Assembly (NCBI RefSeq): GCF_014647135.1
Contig: NZ_BMOP01000015.1
Location: 38,864-102,863 of the forward strand
Reading direction: 5' to 3'
Length of the DNA: 64,000 bases
Source: Shewanella xiamenensis
GTDB lineage: Bacteria; Pseudomonadota; Gammaproteobacteria; Enterobacterales; Shewanellaceae
The notes under the pieces were generated by a model that ran no database searches, was not told where the DNA came from, and saw only the letters and a list, made by a program, of their open reading frames with translations. The number at the start of each line of letters is the position of its first letter. The stretch's first letter is position 1. The position numbers and the translations under genes were made by a program. Below, in pieces: positions 8,806 through 18,098 of this stretch.

Positions 8806-9283
8806 GATGCTGCTGGCTATGTGAGGTGTGGATGAAGGATCACCGTTTTACCGCATCTGGTTACTAACAGCAAGAGTGGCATTAGTATGTTATGCGAAAA
8901 GATACCCGCAAAATTAAAATGTTAAAAACTAACATAACTCCTCACACTCTCAGCACGTAGTACTTTGTCAAAAACAACAGAAAACCCAATAACACCGAAT
9001 CGTACACCAACTTAAGATCCACTAAACTGTATCAGCGGTGGAGGAAGAAATAGCCCTCTATTGCTATATTACTGAGTAATTCACATTTAGCATTGGCTAA
9101 CAACAACCAGTAAATCATTAACAAAATAGTTTTAATATACTGTTTATTAAGATAAAAAATTAAGACGAACCACGATTTAAACCTCTTTTTAACGAACAGA
9201 TTACAACGGAAGTAAAAACATCTAGACGTCTAGATTGACAGTAAATTGGCAATCCAATATGCTTGGCACCAAGTTGCTAGGAT
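8806..9283. other. Divergent intergenic region
   Basis: 478 bases between the ApbE gene (-) and the MetT-like transporter (+). The only supported element is the MetJ operator near its right end. No credible small frame was found. Confidence 0.5.
9216..9231. promoter_or_regulatory. MetJ operator before the MetT-like gene
   Basis: AAACATCT followed directly by AGACGTCT: the second unit is a perfect met box and the first matches at 6/8. It lies 53 bases before the first ATG. Tandem 8-mers are how the MetJ repressor-SAM complex recognises DNA. Confidence 0.85.
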
Positions 9284-10705
9284 ATGATGCCAAGGCGACA
9301 TAGATTTAGAGCGAGTTTGACTGCCAAGGAGCACGCAGACAACCCGCCGAGTAAAAGAGAAATTACATTGAGTCAATCAACCCAAACCACTGCACCGAGT
9401 AACACAGCATCATTTGTTGCCCTGTTACCCTTATTCGTTTTTTTAAGTCTGTTTATTGGCGCAGGCGTCTATTTCCAAAGCCAAGGTGTGGACTTTGCTT
9501 TCTATCAATTACCGAGTGTGATTGCTATTCTGCCGGCCATTATTCTGGCTTTGGTGCTATCAAAGCAAAAATTAAATCAAGCCATTGATACCTTTATTGG
9601 TGGAATTGGCCATAGCAATATTATTGCCATGTGTTTAATTTACTTGCTGGCTGGCGGCTTTGCGGCGGTAGCGAAAGCCACTGGCGGTGTCGATGCAACC
9701 GTAGCCTTAGGTTTATCTCTTATTCCCTCAAACCTATTACTGCCAGGCTTTTTTGTGATTGCCGCCTTTATTGCAACGGCCATGGGTACCTCTATGGGCA
9801 CGATCGCCGCCGTGGCACCTATAGCCTTAGGCGTTGCCGATCAGGCACAAATTGATTATGCCCTGATGGCCGGCGCCGTGATGTCTGGCGCACTGTTTGG
9901 TGATAACCTCTCAATTATTTCGGATACCACGATTGCGGCCACTCGAACTCAAGGCTGTGATATGAAAGATAAATTCCGCGAGAACCTGATTTTTGCTATC
10001 CCAGCTTCACTGCTGACCTTTGTTGCCTTTGTCATCGCAGGACAAGGACAAGCCGATCTAGCCGCTCAAGATATCGACTTTATTAAGGTGATACCTTACC
10101 TGACGATTCTAGTATTAGCAGTTGCAGGACTAAACGTATTTGTCGTCTTAACCTTAGGCATACTGCTTGCGGGTGCCACAGGCTTGCTAACGATGGACTA
10201 TGGCGTAATCCAATTTGGTAAGGATATCTACGCGGGCTTTAGCAATATGCAGGAAATTTTTATCCTGTCGATGTTAGTCGGTGGTTTAGCCGCGCTGATG
10301 CAGCAACAAGGTGGTTTAGCCTTTGTGAGCAAACAGATTGAAAAGCTCATCACCCGTTTCTCAAAAGCCCAAGGCGAAGCCTCATGCCGCGCGGCCGAAT
10401 TAGGGATGGCGGGAATTGTAGCCGTGACCAATAGCTGCGTTGCTAACAATACGGTATCGATTGTTGTCACTGGTGACATTGCGAAAGATCTCGCAGAAAA
10501 ACACGGCGTAACACCTAAACGAGCTGCCAGTGTACTCGATATTTTTGCCTGTATTATCCAAGGGTTAATACCCTATGGTGCACAAGCGCTGTTAATCGCC
10601 TCGACATTTAGCATCACACCGCTAGCAGCCGTGTCCCATGCATGGTATTGCATGATCCTCGCAGCAGTAGCCATTGCAATTGTCATTTTCCGTAAACGCC
10701 ACTGA
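9284..10705 (+). CDS. metT: NhaC-family transporter, probable methionine transporter MetT
   Basis: 473-aa polytopic inner-membrane protein with 10-12 hydrophobic segments, related to the NhaC Na+/H+ antiporter family (conserved ATAMGTSMGTIAAVAPIALG and GDNLSIISDTTIAATRTQG). Members of this family under methionine control in Bacillus and in gammaproteobacteria are known as predicted methionine transporters, MetT. The near-perfect MetJ operator upstream strongly favours that role over plain sodium export. The first 28 residues are basic and atypical; a TTG at 9368 (SQSTQTTAPS start) preceded by AAGAGA is an alternative start. A terminator follows. Confidence 0.85.
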   Translation: MMPRRHRFRASLTAKEHADNPPSKREITLSQSTQTTAPSNTASFVALLPLFVFLSLFIGAGVYFQSQGVDFAFYQLPSVIAILPAIILALVLSKQKLNQAIDTFIGGIGHSNIIAMCLIYLLAGGFAAVAKATGGVDATVALGLSLIPSNLLLPGFFVIAAFIATAMGTSMGTIAAVAPIALGVADQAQIDYALMAGAVMSGALFGDNLSIISDTTIAATRTQGCDMKDKFRENLIFAIPASLLTFVAFVIAGQGQADLAAQDIDFIKVIPYLTILVLAVAGLNVFVVLTLGILLAGATGLLTMDYGVIQFGKDIYAGFSNMQEIFILSMLVGGLAALMQQQGGLAFVSKQIEKLITRFSKAQGEASCRAAELGMAGIVAVTNSCVANNTVSIVVTGDIAKDLAEKHGVTPKRAASVLDIFACIIQGLIPYGAQALLIASTFSITPLAAVSHAWYCMILAAVAIAIVIFRKRH

Positions 10706-10742
10706 TGTAGTTAAGTATCACAAGGTTTATTGAAAGCAACAC

Positions 10743-10780
10743 AAAACAAAGGGAGCCACTTGACTGGCTCCCTTTGTTTT
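10743..10780. terminator. Strong bidirectional terminator
   Basis: AAAACAAAGGGAGCCA pairs perfectly with TGGCTCCCTTTGTTTT around a 6-base loop. Confidence 0.92.
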
Positions 10781-10895
10781 AAAGGTTAAATGCAGCGCTA
10801 TTTAGAATACTTGCCTTCATGAAGGGATTCAGGCAAGTTACACCCGATTATTCAACCTTGCCCCTTAACCCACACCACTATTCATTAAAAGCCAA

Positions 10896-11591
10896 ATGAA
10901 TCCAAGACAGCGTGAACCCAGTTTTTACGATTTACATCGCCTAATCACTTGGTTGATTGTGGGAGCCGCACTGCTCAGTGCGATAGGAGTGATGGTTGCT
11001 CTGTATGGACAATACCAAACCATGGGCGTTAGCGCCCTATTTATCCGCGCCGATTTTTTAGGGGACTATACCCACTCGCCCCTTGCCTATGTGTTTAATT
11101 TAGGATTATTGGCCGCAGGGATTTGCATGCTGATCTCTATGGCTGGGCTGTACTTACTCAAGCTCGATAGCTTTAGCCAATATATTGCACTCACAGGTGT
11201 TTGGGTTGGCACTTCGGTGATTTTGATGGGCATTTTTCCGATTAACTTTTTAACCATGCATAGACTGGTTTCCACTAGCTATCTCTTAAGCACGCTCACC
11301 TTGCATGCCTTAGTGATTATTGCCGGAGTCGTTCCTAAACTTATCTGCCCAAGGCCATTGTTTTACTTGAGTTTATTAAGTTTTATCAGCGCTATTAGCC
11401 TGAGTTTACAACTGGATTGGAGCCAACTGGATTTTCCGCCCTGTGATATAGACAATCATTTCTGTTTGGTTAGTACCAATATGTGGCTGCAAACGAACCT
11501 CAATATTATTTGGTGCTTAAGCCTTGCATTTGCGATGCGTCGTTTATCCAAAATCCTGTATTATCGCGCCCAAGTCCATCACCCGTTTTAA
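10896..11591 (+). CDS. DUF998-like membrane protein
   Basis: 231-aa protein with six predicted membrane segments, a cytoplasmic N terminus (MNPRQREPSFYDLHR) and a short basic tail. The FPIN motif after the third or fourth helix and the overall helix layout resemble DUF998 proteins, whose function is unknown. It ends 11 bases before the pseudouridine synthase gene, suggesting cotranscription. Family call is by pattern only. Confidence 0.55.
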   Translation: MNPRQREPSFYDLHRLITWLIVGAALLSAIGVMVALYGQYQTMGVSALFIRADFLGDYTHSPLAYVFNLGLLAAGICMLISMAGLYLLKLDSFSQYIALTGVWVGTSVILMGIFPINFLTMHRLVSTSYLLSTLTLHALVIIAGVVPKLICPRPLFYLSLLSFISAISLSLQLDWSQLDFPPCDIDNHFCLVSTNMWLQTNLNIIWCLSLAFAMRRLSKILYYRAQVHHPF

Positions 11592-11602
11592 CTTAATCAT
11601 TT

Positions 11603-12367
11603 ATGCGTCTAGCTAAATACCTTGCCCAATGTGGCATCAGTTCACGCCGAGAGGCCTGCCGCTTAATCGAGGCTGGACGCATTACGCGAAATGGTAAGAT
11701 TGCCACACATCACGACCCAGTCCAGCTCGATGCAGATGGTCAATGCCTTGATAGTATTTGCTTGGATGCAAAACCTGTATTAGGCAGCGAAACTCCTACC
11801 TATTGGCTATTCAATAAGGCCGTAGGTACAGATTGCCGTTTACTCAAAGACGATAAATCCAGCTTGATCCACTTACTGCCGCCAACACCAAGACTCTACC
11901 CCGTCGGCAGATTAGATAAGGATTCCCGCGGATTATTGCTGCTCACTAACGATGGCGAACTCACCCACAAACTGATGCACCCCAGTTTTGCCCACAGTAA
12001 AACCTACCATGTGCAGCTAGAGAGGGCCTTCACCGATGAGTTTATTAAGCTAATGGCCAGCGGCGTAAAGTACAAAGAGGTAGATACTCTCCCCTGTAAA
12101 GTTCGTAGGCTTAGTGAAGATAAATTTGAAATAGTGCTGATCCAAGGCTTAAATCGGCAAATTCGGCGGATGTCCAGCGCCTTAGGTTATAAGGTTATCG
12201 ATTTACAGCGAGTGGCCTTAATGACACTCAGCCTTGAAACAGTAAGCGAAGATAATTGTACAGAAAGCAAAGCAGCAACAAACACACTAAACAGTCTACC
12301 AGAGGGAGAAATGCGACCGCTAACACCCACTGAAATTACAACGCTAAAAGCCGCACTAGCGATATAG
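11603..12367 (+). CDS. rluF: RluF-like rRNA pseudouridine synthase
   Basis: 254-aa RsuA-family enzyme converting a uridine of rRNA to pseudouridine. An S4 RNA-binding domain occupies residues 1-55 (LAKYLAQCGISSRREACRL). The catalytic motif GRLDKDSRGLLLLTNDGE has its aspartate at about residue 105, and GLNRQIRRM at ~190 is the version seen in RluF (23S U2604). RluB, RluE or RsuA-like specificity is less likely but not excluded. The last ~40 residues are a polar extension. It sits 11 bases downstream of the DUF998-like gene. Confidence 0.82.
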   Translation: MRLAKYLAQCGISSRREACRLIEAGRITRNGKIATHHDPVQLDADGQCLDSICLDAKPVLGSETPTYWLFNKAVGTDCRLLKDDKSSLIHLLPPTPRLYPVGRLDKDSRGLLLLTNDGELTHKLMHPSFAHSKTYHVQLERAFTDEFIKLMASGVKYKEVDTLPCKVRRLSEDKFEIVLIQGLNRQIRRMSSALGYKVIDLQRVALMTLSLETVSEDNCTESKAATNTLNSLPEGEMRPLTPTEITTLKAALAI

Positions 12368-12469
12368 TCAGATGAAGTGTGGTAACGAATCTCAGACCAA
12401 TGTGACGTTACGCCCCATAAACCATTTATTCAGCTAAAAGATTTTACACTGTGCAGCGCTAACGAGGTA

Positions 12470-12700
12470 ACCTGAGCTCGGGATAAGTAGAGCCGCTGAA
12501 TAGGCATCTTTTCGGGCCTCTGTGCGTTGCTCTGTCTAACCATAGCTCGCGATGCCGTACGACTGAGCGCCTTGATATACGCAAAAATCTGCGCACTCAG
12601 TCAGAAAGAAAAGATTTTTCCTTTCAAAAAAATCATTTATAGCATTGATTTAGTTTGTTAAATTTAGATTTTTTCGACACTCGTTACCCCGAGTTCAGGT
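12470..12700. repeat. Inverted-repeat-bounded element, MITE-like (231 bp)
   Basis: The left end ACCTGAGCTCGGGATAA (12470-12486) and the reverse complement of the right end, ACCTGAACTCGGGGTAA (12684-12700), match at 15 of 17 positions. AGGTA lies directly left of the element (12465-12469) and one base to its right (12702-12706), a possible target duplication. The interior has no frame of useful length, is GC-rich on the left and AT-rich on the right, and contains an imperfect inverted repeat around ACTGAGCGC...GCGCACTCAGT. This is the anatomy of a non-autonomous miniature transposable element. Confidence 0.6.
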
Positions 12701-12713
12701 AAGGTAAATTATT

Positions 12714-13010
12714 ATGCTTTCAACATGTGAGTGGTTTATTGTGAATTTGGGTGATGCGCTTATTTCACAATCAACATTAAGCGCACATCAATATCACCTA
12801 ACCAAAGTTTATCAACAAGCTGGTAGCCCTGAGAATCTGCTGGCAGTATTTAAATATGAATCCCAAGATCTCCATTGCCACATAAAGCTATTTCTTACTT
12901 CGGAATTTCAAGAATTAGCAATGTTAGATGGCGCCGTAAGATGCGTGAAACCTAATTTTAGCGGTACTAGCTATTTGGCGGGCAATCCGAGTTATATGCT
13001 CAAAAAATAG
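12714..13010 (+). CDS. Hypothetical protein (98 aa)
   Basis: 98-aa soluble protein of no family I recognise. It holds four cysteines (one in MLSTCEW at the N terminus), no signal peptide and no membrane segment. Its ribosome site (AAGG) sits just outside the right end of the inverted-repeat element, so its promoter must lie inside or before that element. It converges with the LysE gene 7 bases downstream. Moderately likely to be real on length and ribosome site. Confidence 0.55.
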   Translation: MLSTCEWFIVNLGDALISQSTLSAHQYHLTKVYQQAGSPENLLAVFKYESQDLHCHIKLFLTSEFQELAMLDGAVRCVKPNFSGTSYLAGNPSYMLKK

Positions 13011-13017
13011 TGAACAA

Positions 13018-13638
13018 CTACACATAGAGGCTATACAGCACCCGTATTGCCAGCAGAATCAATACCACACCAGAAAGTTTATCAATCAAGCCCGCTTTTT
13101 CCCGCAACTTAGGCAATATACTAGAATGGGATAACACTAACGCAATTAAGGTGTACCAGAGCCCATCAACTACCAGTGGTGTTAGTACGATAAGTGCTTG
13201 ACCAGTAAAACTATCTGCAACCATCACAAATTGGCTAAACAGCGCTAAAAAGAACAGCATAATCTTAGGATTGAACAGGGAAATCGCGATACCATCGCGC
13301 GCCGCTGTAAGTGTATCCGTCGCCTCCCCCGCCGTAAGTTTTGCCTGCATGCCACCGTTTGAGCGTAATGCTTGGAGCCCCATCCATGCCAGATAGAGCG
13401 CGCCTAAAATCGCTATCCCATTAAAAACCAAAGGCGCATTTTTCAGCATTACCGCAAGACCAAGTAGCGTGACTAGCGCATAGACCCCTATGCCAATCGA
13501 GTGCGCCCAAGCACACACAATCCCTTTCCCGCGACCACCGCCTAAGGTATGACGCACGACCATCGCCAAACTCGGCCCAGGGGACATAGCGCCCAAGCAA
13601 CAAATCGCCAATAGTCCCAACCAAGTACTAAAGCTCAT
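13018..13638 (-). CDS. LysE/RhtB-family amino-acid exporter
   Basis: 206-aa inner-membrane protein with six hydrophobic segments. The SPGPSLAMVVRHTLGGGR motif near residue 20 is the signature of the LysE/RhtB exporter family, which expels amino acids such as lysine, homoserine lactone, threonine or leucine. Substrate is not readable. The ATG at 13638 has an AAGGGG site seven bases upstream and is chosen over the frame's start 15 codons earlier. Confidence 0.88.
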   Translation of the reverse strand: MSFSTWLGLLAICCLGAMSPGPSLAMVVRHTLGGGRGKGIVCAWAHSIGIGVYALVTLLGLAVMLKNAPLVFNGIAILGALYLAWMGLQALRSNGGMQAKLTAGEATDTLTAARDGIAISLFNPKIMLFFLALFSQFVMVADSFTGQALIVLTPLVVDGLWYTLIALVLSHSSILPKLREKAGLIDKLSGVVLILLAIRVLYSLYV

Positions 13639-13655
13639 TTTCACCCCTTTAAAGC

Positions 13656-13680
13656 ATAAAAAGGCCCTCAAAAGGGCCTT
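13656..13680 (-). terminator. Terminator of the S10 peptidase gene
   Basis: AAGGCCCT (13661-13668) pairs with AGGGCCTT (13673-13680); on the minus strand a run of five T follows. It lies just before the LysE ribosome site, so LysE needs its own promoter or read-through. Confidence 0.8.
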
Positions 13681-13724
13681 CACAGGAGTGGCAGTTTAAC
13701 ACTGGCCTAGCAATACGGTCACTC

Positions 13725-15275
13725 TCATTTCACCCCGTTGGGATGATAAAAAGCGCGAATATCTTGCACCAGTTGCGCAAGCGATGCAGGCTCTACATAC
13801 ATCATATGACCCGCCTTGTAGTAATGCATAGTGACGCGGCTATTATCAATGCCGTTATCGGCAAAGGTATTTTCAGTCGCAAAGAAGGGCGTTGCGAAAT
13901 CAAAATATCCGTTACCGACAAAAATACGCAAGTCTTTATTCTCGCGCTGCGCCTGTCCTAAATAGGGTGCCACATTCACATAATGCATTTGTTTACCGCT
14001 AATATTCCAGTTCCAGCCACGGTTAACATCGGTGGAAAGCACGTTGAAGGGGCGTGATAATTTAACCCCTAAATCCTCATACAGATATTGATGGATAGCC
14101 GCTGTATAAGCACCATCAATACCATATCCTGACGGGTCGTTATCGGTCGAGTCACCGCCACTGTCGTAATCTTTGCCAGTATAGCGACTGTCTAACCGCC
14201 CGATGGTCAAATCCTGATCCCTGAGCAATTCCTTGGTATAGCGGCTAGCGCTCACCCGTAAATTTACTCTGTCGAGGTAGGACTCACTCAGGCCCGTAAA
14301 ACGCGCCAACTGTTTGCGTACAGCTTTATAATCACTTTGCGCTAAACGGCTGCCCTGTAATAGGGCTAAGGCGTAATCCTTAATAGCGAATTGACGCGCC
14401 TGTTCGACAAATGCTTCGAGCCCCAAGGCCTTATCGGCATCACTGACTTTATTGTGATAAAACGCAGTCGCCGCCATGGTCGGTAAAAAACCAATGTAGG
14501 GTTGGTTGTTACCCGGTTGATAGCGAGCGTGACTAAAGTCGAGAATCGATGAAATCAGCATCACGCCATTGACAGAGATATCGGTCCAGCCGCCTTGAAG
14601 TTCATCCACTAATGCCGCGGCTCGCGTCGTACCATAGCTTTCACCGGCAAGGTATTTGGGCGAATTCCAACGCTTATGTTCAATCAACCAACGGCGGATA
14701 AACTCGGCAATGGATTGGGCATCTTCTTTTACGCCCCAAAAATCGGTGCCTTTCTTCTCACCCAGGGCGCGGCTAAAACCTGTACCCACAGGATCGATAA
14801 ACACTAAGTCAGATTCATTGAGTAATGAGTAATCGTTGGATTCAATCCGATAAGGCGCCGCACCATCATCTTTGGCATCAGCAGGCACAATCACACGTTT
14901 GGGCCCAAAGAGCCCCATGTGCAGCCAAAGCGAGGCTGAACCTGGGCCACCGTTAAAAATAAACGTGACCGGACGTTTACTGCTGTCCTGTACATCATCC
15001 CTTAAATAAGTAATAGAAAAAATACTGGCCTGAGGCTCACCCTTATCATCCTCTAAAATGGTCTCACCACTAATGGCTTGATAACTGATCTTCTGATTTT
15101 GAATCGTCATTTTATGCTTAGTGGTCACCACCTCTGGCACTAACTTATCCACTTTGGCTTCGCCTTTTTGAGCAGGCTCGGCATGGCCGACCATGGACAC
15201 AGTAAATAACAAGGGCAGCAACATACTTGCCCATGTTAGCCCTGCGGGCGTTGACTTTTTATTTAGCACTCGCAT
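13725..15275 (-). CDS. S10-family serine carboxypeptidase
   Basis: 516-aa exported peptidase that releases C-terminal amino acids. A signal peptide (LPLLFTVSMVGHA) ends near residue 32. The oxyanion segment FNGGPGSASLWLHMG is near 108, and the nucleophile lies in AGESYGTTRAA (Ser about 213). The acid and base are expected in YFDFATPFF and AGHMMYVEP near the C terminus, so the triad looks intact. Length suits bacterial S10 enzymes. The ATG at 15275 follows AAGGAT; a TTG directly before it is not needed. It has its own terminator and no obvious operon partner. Confidence 0.9.
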   Translation of the reverse strand: MRVLNKKSTPAGLTWASMLLPLLFTVSMVGHAEPAQKGEAKVDKLVPEVVTTKHKMTIQNQKISYQAISGETILEDDKGEPQASIFSITYLRDDVQDSSKRPVTFIFNGGPGSASLWLHMGLFGPKRVIVPADAKDDGAAPYRIESNDYSLLNESDLVFIDPVGTGFSRALGEKKGTDFWGVKEDAQSIAEFIRRWLIEHKRWNSPKYLAGESYGTTRAAALVDELQGGWTDISVNGVMLISSILDFSHARYQPGNNQPYIGFLPTMAATAFYHNKVSDADKALGLEAFVEQARQFAIKDYALALLQGSRLAQSDYKAVRKQLARFTGLSESYLDRVNLRVSASRYTKELLRDQDLTIGRLDSRYTGKDYDSGGDSTDNDPSGYGIDGAYTAAIHQYLYEDLGVKLSRPFNVLSTDVNRGWNWNISGKQMHYVNVAPYLGQAQRENKDLRIFVGNGYFDFATPFFATENTFADNGIDNSRVTMHYYKAGHMMYVEPASLAQLVQDIRAFYHPNGVK

Positions 15276-15478
15276 CAATTATCCTTCCCTTCTGTAGTCA
15301 TTATTTTGTGGTCTTTTTATTAGTGCACCAGCTTACAAAGACTGTGCTCTCGGCGCAAAAGCACAATTGCAACTGAATGCGTCAAAGGTTTAATCGGCTT
15401 TTAAAACATAAATTCACGCAGATTTAAGCTGTTAGCCGCTAAGATAGAATGGATTATCGGAAACTTATGTAGGCATCT

Positions 15479-16024
15479 ATGGGCACTATCACTCTCATCA
15501 GTCTGGTCATTCTCGCATTACTTGTGGGCGCGATTGGTCTGTTAATCTGGCAACGTAGCAAAGGTAAGCGCATTCCACTGGCGGTGATTTTTGTGTTGGG
15601 ATTTTTCGCCGTTGGCCTAGGCGGAATTATCGGTTTTGTGCATAAAGGCGAAGATTATCAAGCCTATCAAAAGCTACAGTGGCGCACGCTGGCCCCCGAA
15701 AAAATCGCCCCACTGGTCGCCCAAGGCTACACAGTGTTTGTGGATATCACCTCAGACTGGTGCAGCATTTGCCAAACCAATAAGGCTGAAGTCACCCATA
15801 GGGAGCAAGTGGTGAATGCACTGATGGCCGACAAGATTATTTTGATGCAGGGAAATTGGAGCGAAGCCGATTCCACCATCGCGAACTACATGCAACATGA
15901 AGGAGTACCGGGTACACCTTACAATAAGGTCTATGGTCCAAGGGCGCCTAACGGCATAGTACTACCGTCAAAACTCACCATCGATGCCGTGCTTAATGGC
16001 TTAGCTCAGGCTAAAGCCTTGTAA
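15479..16024 (+). CDS. Membrane-anchored thioredoxin-like protein (DsbD gamma-like)
   Basis: 181-aa protein with two N-terminal membrane helices (about 4-24 and 33-54) followed by a thioredoxin fold. The active-site motif DWCSICQTNKAEV has its cysteines at about residues 95 and 98, and GVPGTP supplies the cis-proline. The arrangement resembles the periplasmic C-terminal domain of DsbD, so it probably handles thiol-disulfide exchange in the periplasm. Its substrate is unknown; no cytochrome c maturation genes adjoin it. Confidence 0.82.
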   Translation: MGTITLISLVILALLVGAIGLLIWQRSKGKRIPLAVIFVLGFFAVGLGGIIGFVHKGEDYQAYQKLQWRTLAPEKIAPLVAQGYTVFVDITSDWCSICQTNKAEVTHREQVVNALMADKIILMQGNWSEADSTIANYMQHEGVPGTPYNKVYGPRAPNGIVLPSKLTIDAVLNGLAQAKAL

Positions 16025-16075
16025 TCTATTTTGCTTATTTGGCTTAATCTTCAAAAATGGAGTATTAGAGCGCAA

Positions 16076-16103
16076 TAAAAAAGGCTGCATCGCAGCCTTT
16101 TTG
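16076..16103 (+). terminator. Intrinsic terminator
   Basis: AAGGCTGC (16081-16088) pairs with GCAGCCTT (16092-16099) around ATC, with A-run and T-run flanks. Confidence 0.9.
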
Positions 16104-16457
16104 CACACTTCAAATCAGTAGAAAGCAATTTTCCGGAAAGGTGGGCAGAAAATCACTCCGTACTCTCAACAGCCGTCTAACCCCAAAACACTATAAAAAT
16201 AGTTTTATAACTAGCGAGTTACTTAAATAAATATCTTAGCGAAGTAATGCATATTCCCATATAAGGGTAAGCGCACTGGTCTATTTCAACCTTGCCAATA
16301 ATATTTATGAAACATTTTTATAACAATTCAGCAATTTAAGCCAGCACTAAATAAAACTTTCTATTGATTAAAATATAAGCTTTTTATTATCAACAAGTTA
16401 ATGGTCAGACCTCTAAGCTAGCCTCAAAACCATTCTATTCAAACATGACAAAGCAAC

Positions 16458-16473
16458 TCGCGATATATCGCGA
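16458..16473. promoter_or_regulatory. Palindrome TCGCGATATATCGCGA before the sigma-54 activator
   Basis: A perfect 16-bp palindrome 55 bases before the activator's start codon. Its inner GCGATATATCGC recurs between the activator and ccoG. A TATACT (16489-16494) could be a -10 element; the palindrome would then cover the -35 region, consistent with autorepression by the encoded regulator. Confidence 0.7.
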
Positions 16474-16527
16474 CACGACTCAAGGGGTTATACTCTAGGC
16501 ACTCATTCGTATTAAGGAATCAATGGA

Positions 16528-17994
16528 ATGACATCAACACAGCCCGCCGCAATGCCCTTGGATAAACATTTTCTGCCAGAGAATCAGTTACTGCTCAATG
16601 CCGTGGGTGAAGGCATTTATGGGTTTGATTTAAATGGTAATGCTGTCTTTATCAATCCCGCCGCCGAGCGCATGACGGGCTGGAAGAATGAAGAATTACT
16701 CGGCAAAAATATCCATAATTGCCATCATCATAGCCATGCGGATGGCAGTCATTATCCCCAGGAAGATTGCCCCATCTACAACACCTTAAAGGATGGGATT
16801 GCAAGGGAAATTACCCACGATGTGTTTTGGCGTAAGGATGGCAGCAGCTTTCCCGTGTATTACAGCTCTACGCCCGTCTATCGGGACAACAAACTTATCG
16901 GTGTAGTCGCGATATTTCGTGACATCAGTATTCAAAAACAAACCGAGCAGTCGCTACGCCAAGCTTTAGCACAGGTTCAAGCTCTGTCGGAGCAACTAGC
17001 CAGCGAGAATCATTATCTCCAAGCCGAGTTAGCCGATAAGACTGGCGATGTGGATATTTCGGGCAGTAGCGCGGTGATCCGCCATATGATCCAGCAACTG
17101 CATATGGTGGCCAATACCGACAGTACCGTATTGATTTGTGGCGAGAATGGCACAGGCAAAGAGCTGGTTGCCCGCAACTTACATCAACTGAGTCGCCGCA
17201 AAGATAAGCCCATGATCAGCGTTAACTGCGCGGCATTTTCAGCCTCACTGTTAGAGAGTGAGTTGTTTGGCCATGAGAAAGGCGCCTTTACGGGTGCGAC
17301 TCAACAGCGCAAGGGCCGCTTCGAACTCGCCCATCAAGGTACACTGTTTCTCGATGAGGTGGCCGAATTAAGTTTGGAGGCGCAATCTAAGTTACTGCGA
17401 GTGATCCAAGAGCAATCCTTTGAGCGACTCGGCGGCAGCGAAACCATCAAGGTCGATATTCGCTTAGTCGCCGCCAGTCATCATGATTTACTCAAACGCG
17501 TTGAACAGGGCTTATTTCGAATGGATCTCTATTACCGCTTGAATGTCTTCCCAATCCAAGTGCCACCGCTCAGGGCGAGACTGGAGGATATGCCCGAGCT
17601 TGTCAGCCATATACTGCACTCCCTTAACCGTAAGCTGGGTAAAAAAATCCGAGGGGTAAGTCAAAAAGGCCTAAAAAAATTAATGGCCTACAGCTGGCCT
17701 GGTAATGTACGCGAATTGCAGAATATCCTTGAGCGTGAGGCTATATTATCTCAAACGGATATTTTACATATCCATGCCATGCCCACGAATCACCTACAGA
17801 CTCAAACCGCGGCTTCACCATTACAAACCTTGGCCGAGGCAGAAGCACAGCATATTGAGCAAACATTAAAACTGCTGAACTGGCGTATTTCGGGCGCAAA
17901 CGGCGCAGCCAGTGTACTCGGCGTCCCGCCAAGTACCCTCAGATCGCGAATGAAGAAGCTCGGGATTACACGTCAAATCACTAATGATGAATAG
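16528..17994 (+). CDS. PAS-domain sigma-54-dependent transcriptional activator
   Basis: 488-aa cytoplasmic activator. Residues ~15-140 form a PAS sensor carrying a Cys/His-rich loop ([20 protein letters not shown]). A short coiled linker (~145-170) leads to an AAA+ domain with Walker A GENGTGKE near 205 and the sigma-54 contact motif GAFTGA at about 252-257. A Fis-type helix-turn-helix ends the protein ([20 protein letters not shown]). All parts needed to drive RpoN promoters are present. Matching palindromes lie before its own gene and before the ccoG gene, which has a sigma-54 promoter, so ccoG is the likely target. The signal sensed is unknown; the Cys/His loop suggests metal, redox or gas. 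Confidence 0.9.
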   Translation: MTSTQPAAMPLDKHFLPENQLLLNAVGEGIYGFDLNGNAVFINPAAERMTGWKNEELLGKNIHNCHHHSHADGSHYPQEDCPIYNTLKDGIAREITHDVFWRKDGSSFPVYYSSTPVYRDNKLIGVVAIFRDISIQKQTEQSLRQALAQVQALSEQLASENHYLQAELADKTGDVDISGSSAVIRHMIQQLHMVANTDSTVLICGENGTGKELVARNLHQLSRRKDKPMISVNCAAFSASLLESELFGHEKGAFTGATQQRKGRFELAHQGTLFLDEVAELSLEAQSKLLRVIQEQSFERLGGSETIKVDIRLVAASHHDLLKRVEQGLFRMDLYYRLNVFPIQVPPLRARLEDMPELVSHILHSLNRKLGKKIRGVSQKGLKKLMAYSWPGNVRELQNILEREAILSQTDILHIHAMPTNHLQTQTAASPLQTLAEAEAQHIEQTLKLLNWRISGANGAASVLGVPPSTLRSRMKKLGITRQITNDE

Positions 17995-18004
17995 TCTCAA
18001 AAAC

Positions 18005-18033
18005 GCGATATATCGCCAATTGACGATATATCG
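18005..18033 (+). promoter_or_regulatory. Two tandem palindromes: upstream activating sites of ccoG
   Basis: GCGATATATCGC (18005-18016) and CGATATATCG (18024-18033) repeat the core of the palindrome before the activator gene. Their centres are 18 bases apart and they lie 66-94 bases before the sigma-54 promoter, the usual placement for an enhancer. Confidence 0.78.
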
Positions 18034-18098
18034 CGACACACATAAAAACCAATCTAATTTAAATCAATAAATATCATATAGTTAAATGCAAATTATTT

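Noticed and set aside
13656..13680. Attenuator in the LysE leader
   Set aside because: Position and polarity fit better as the terminator of the upstream S10 peptidase gene, and no leader peptide is visible.
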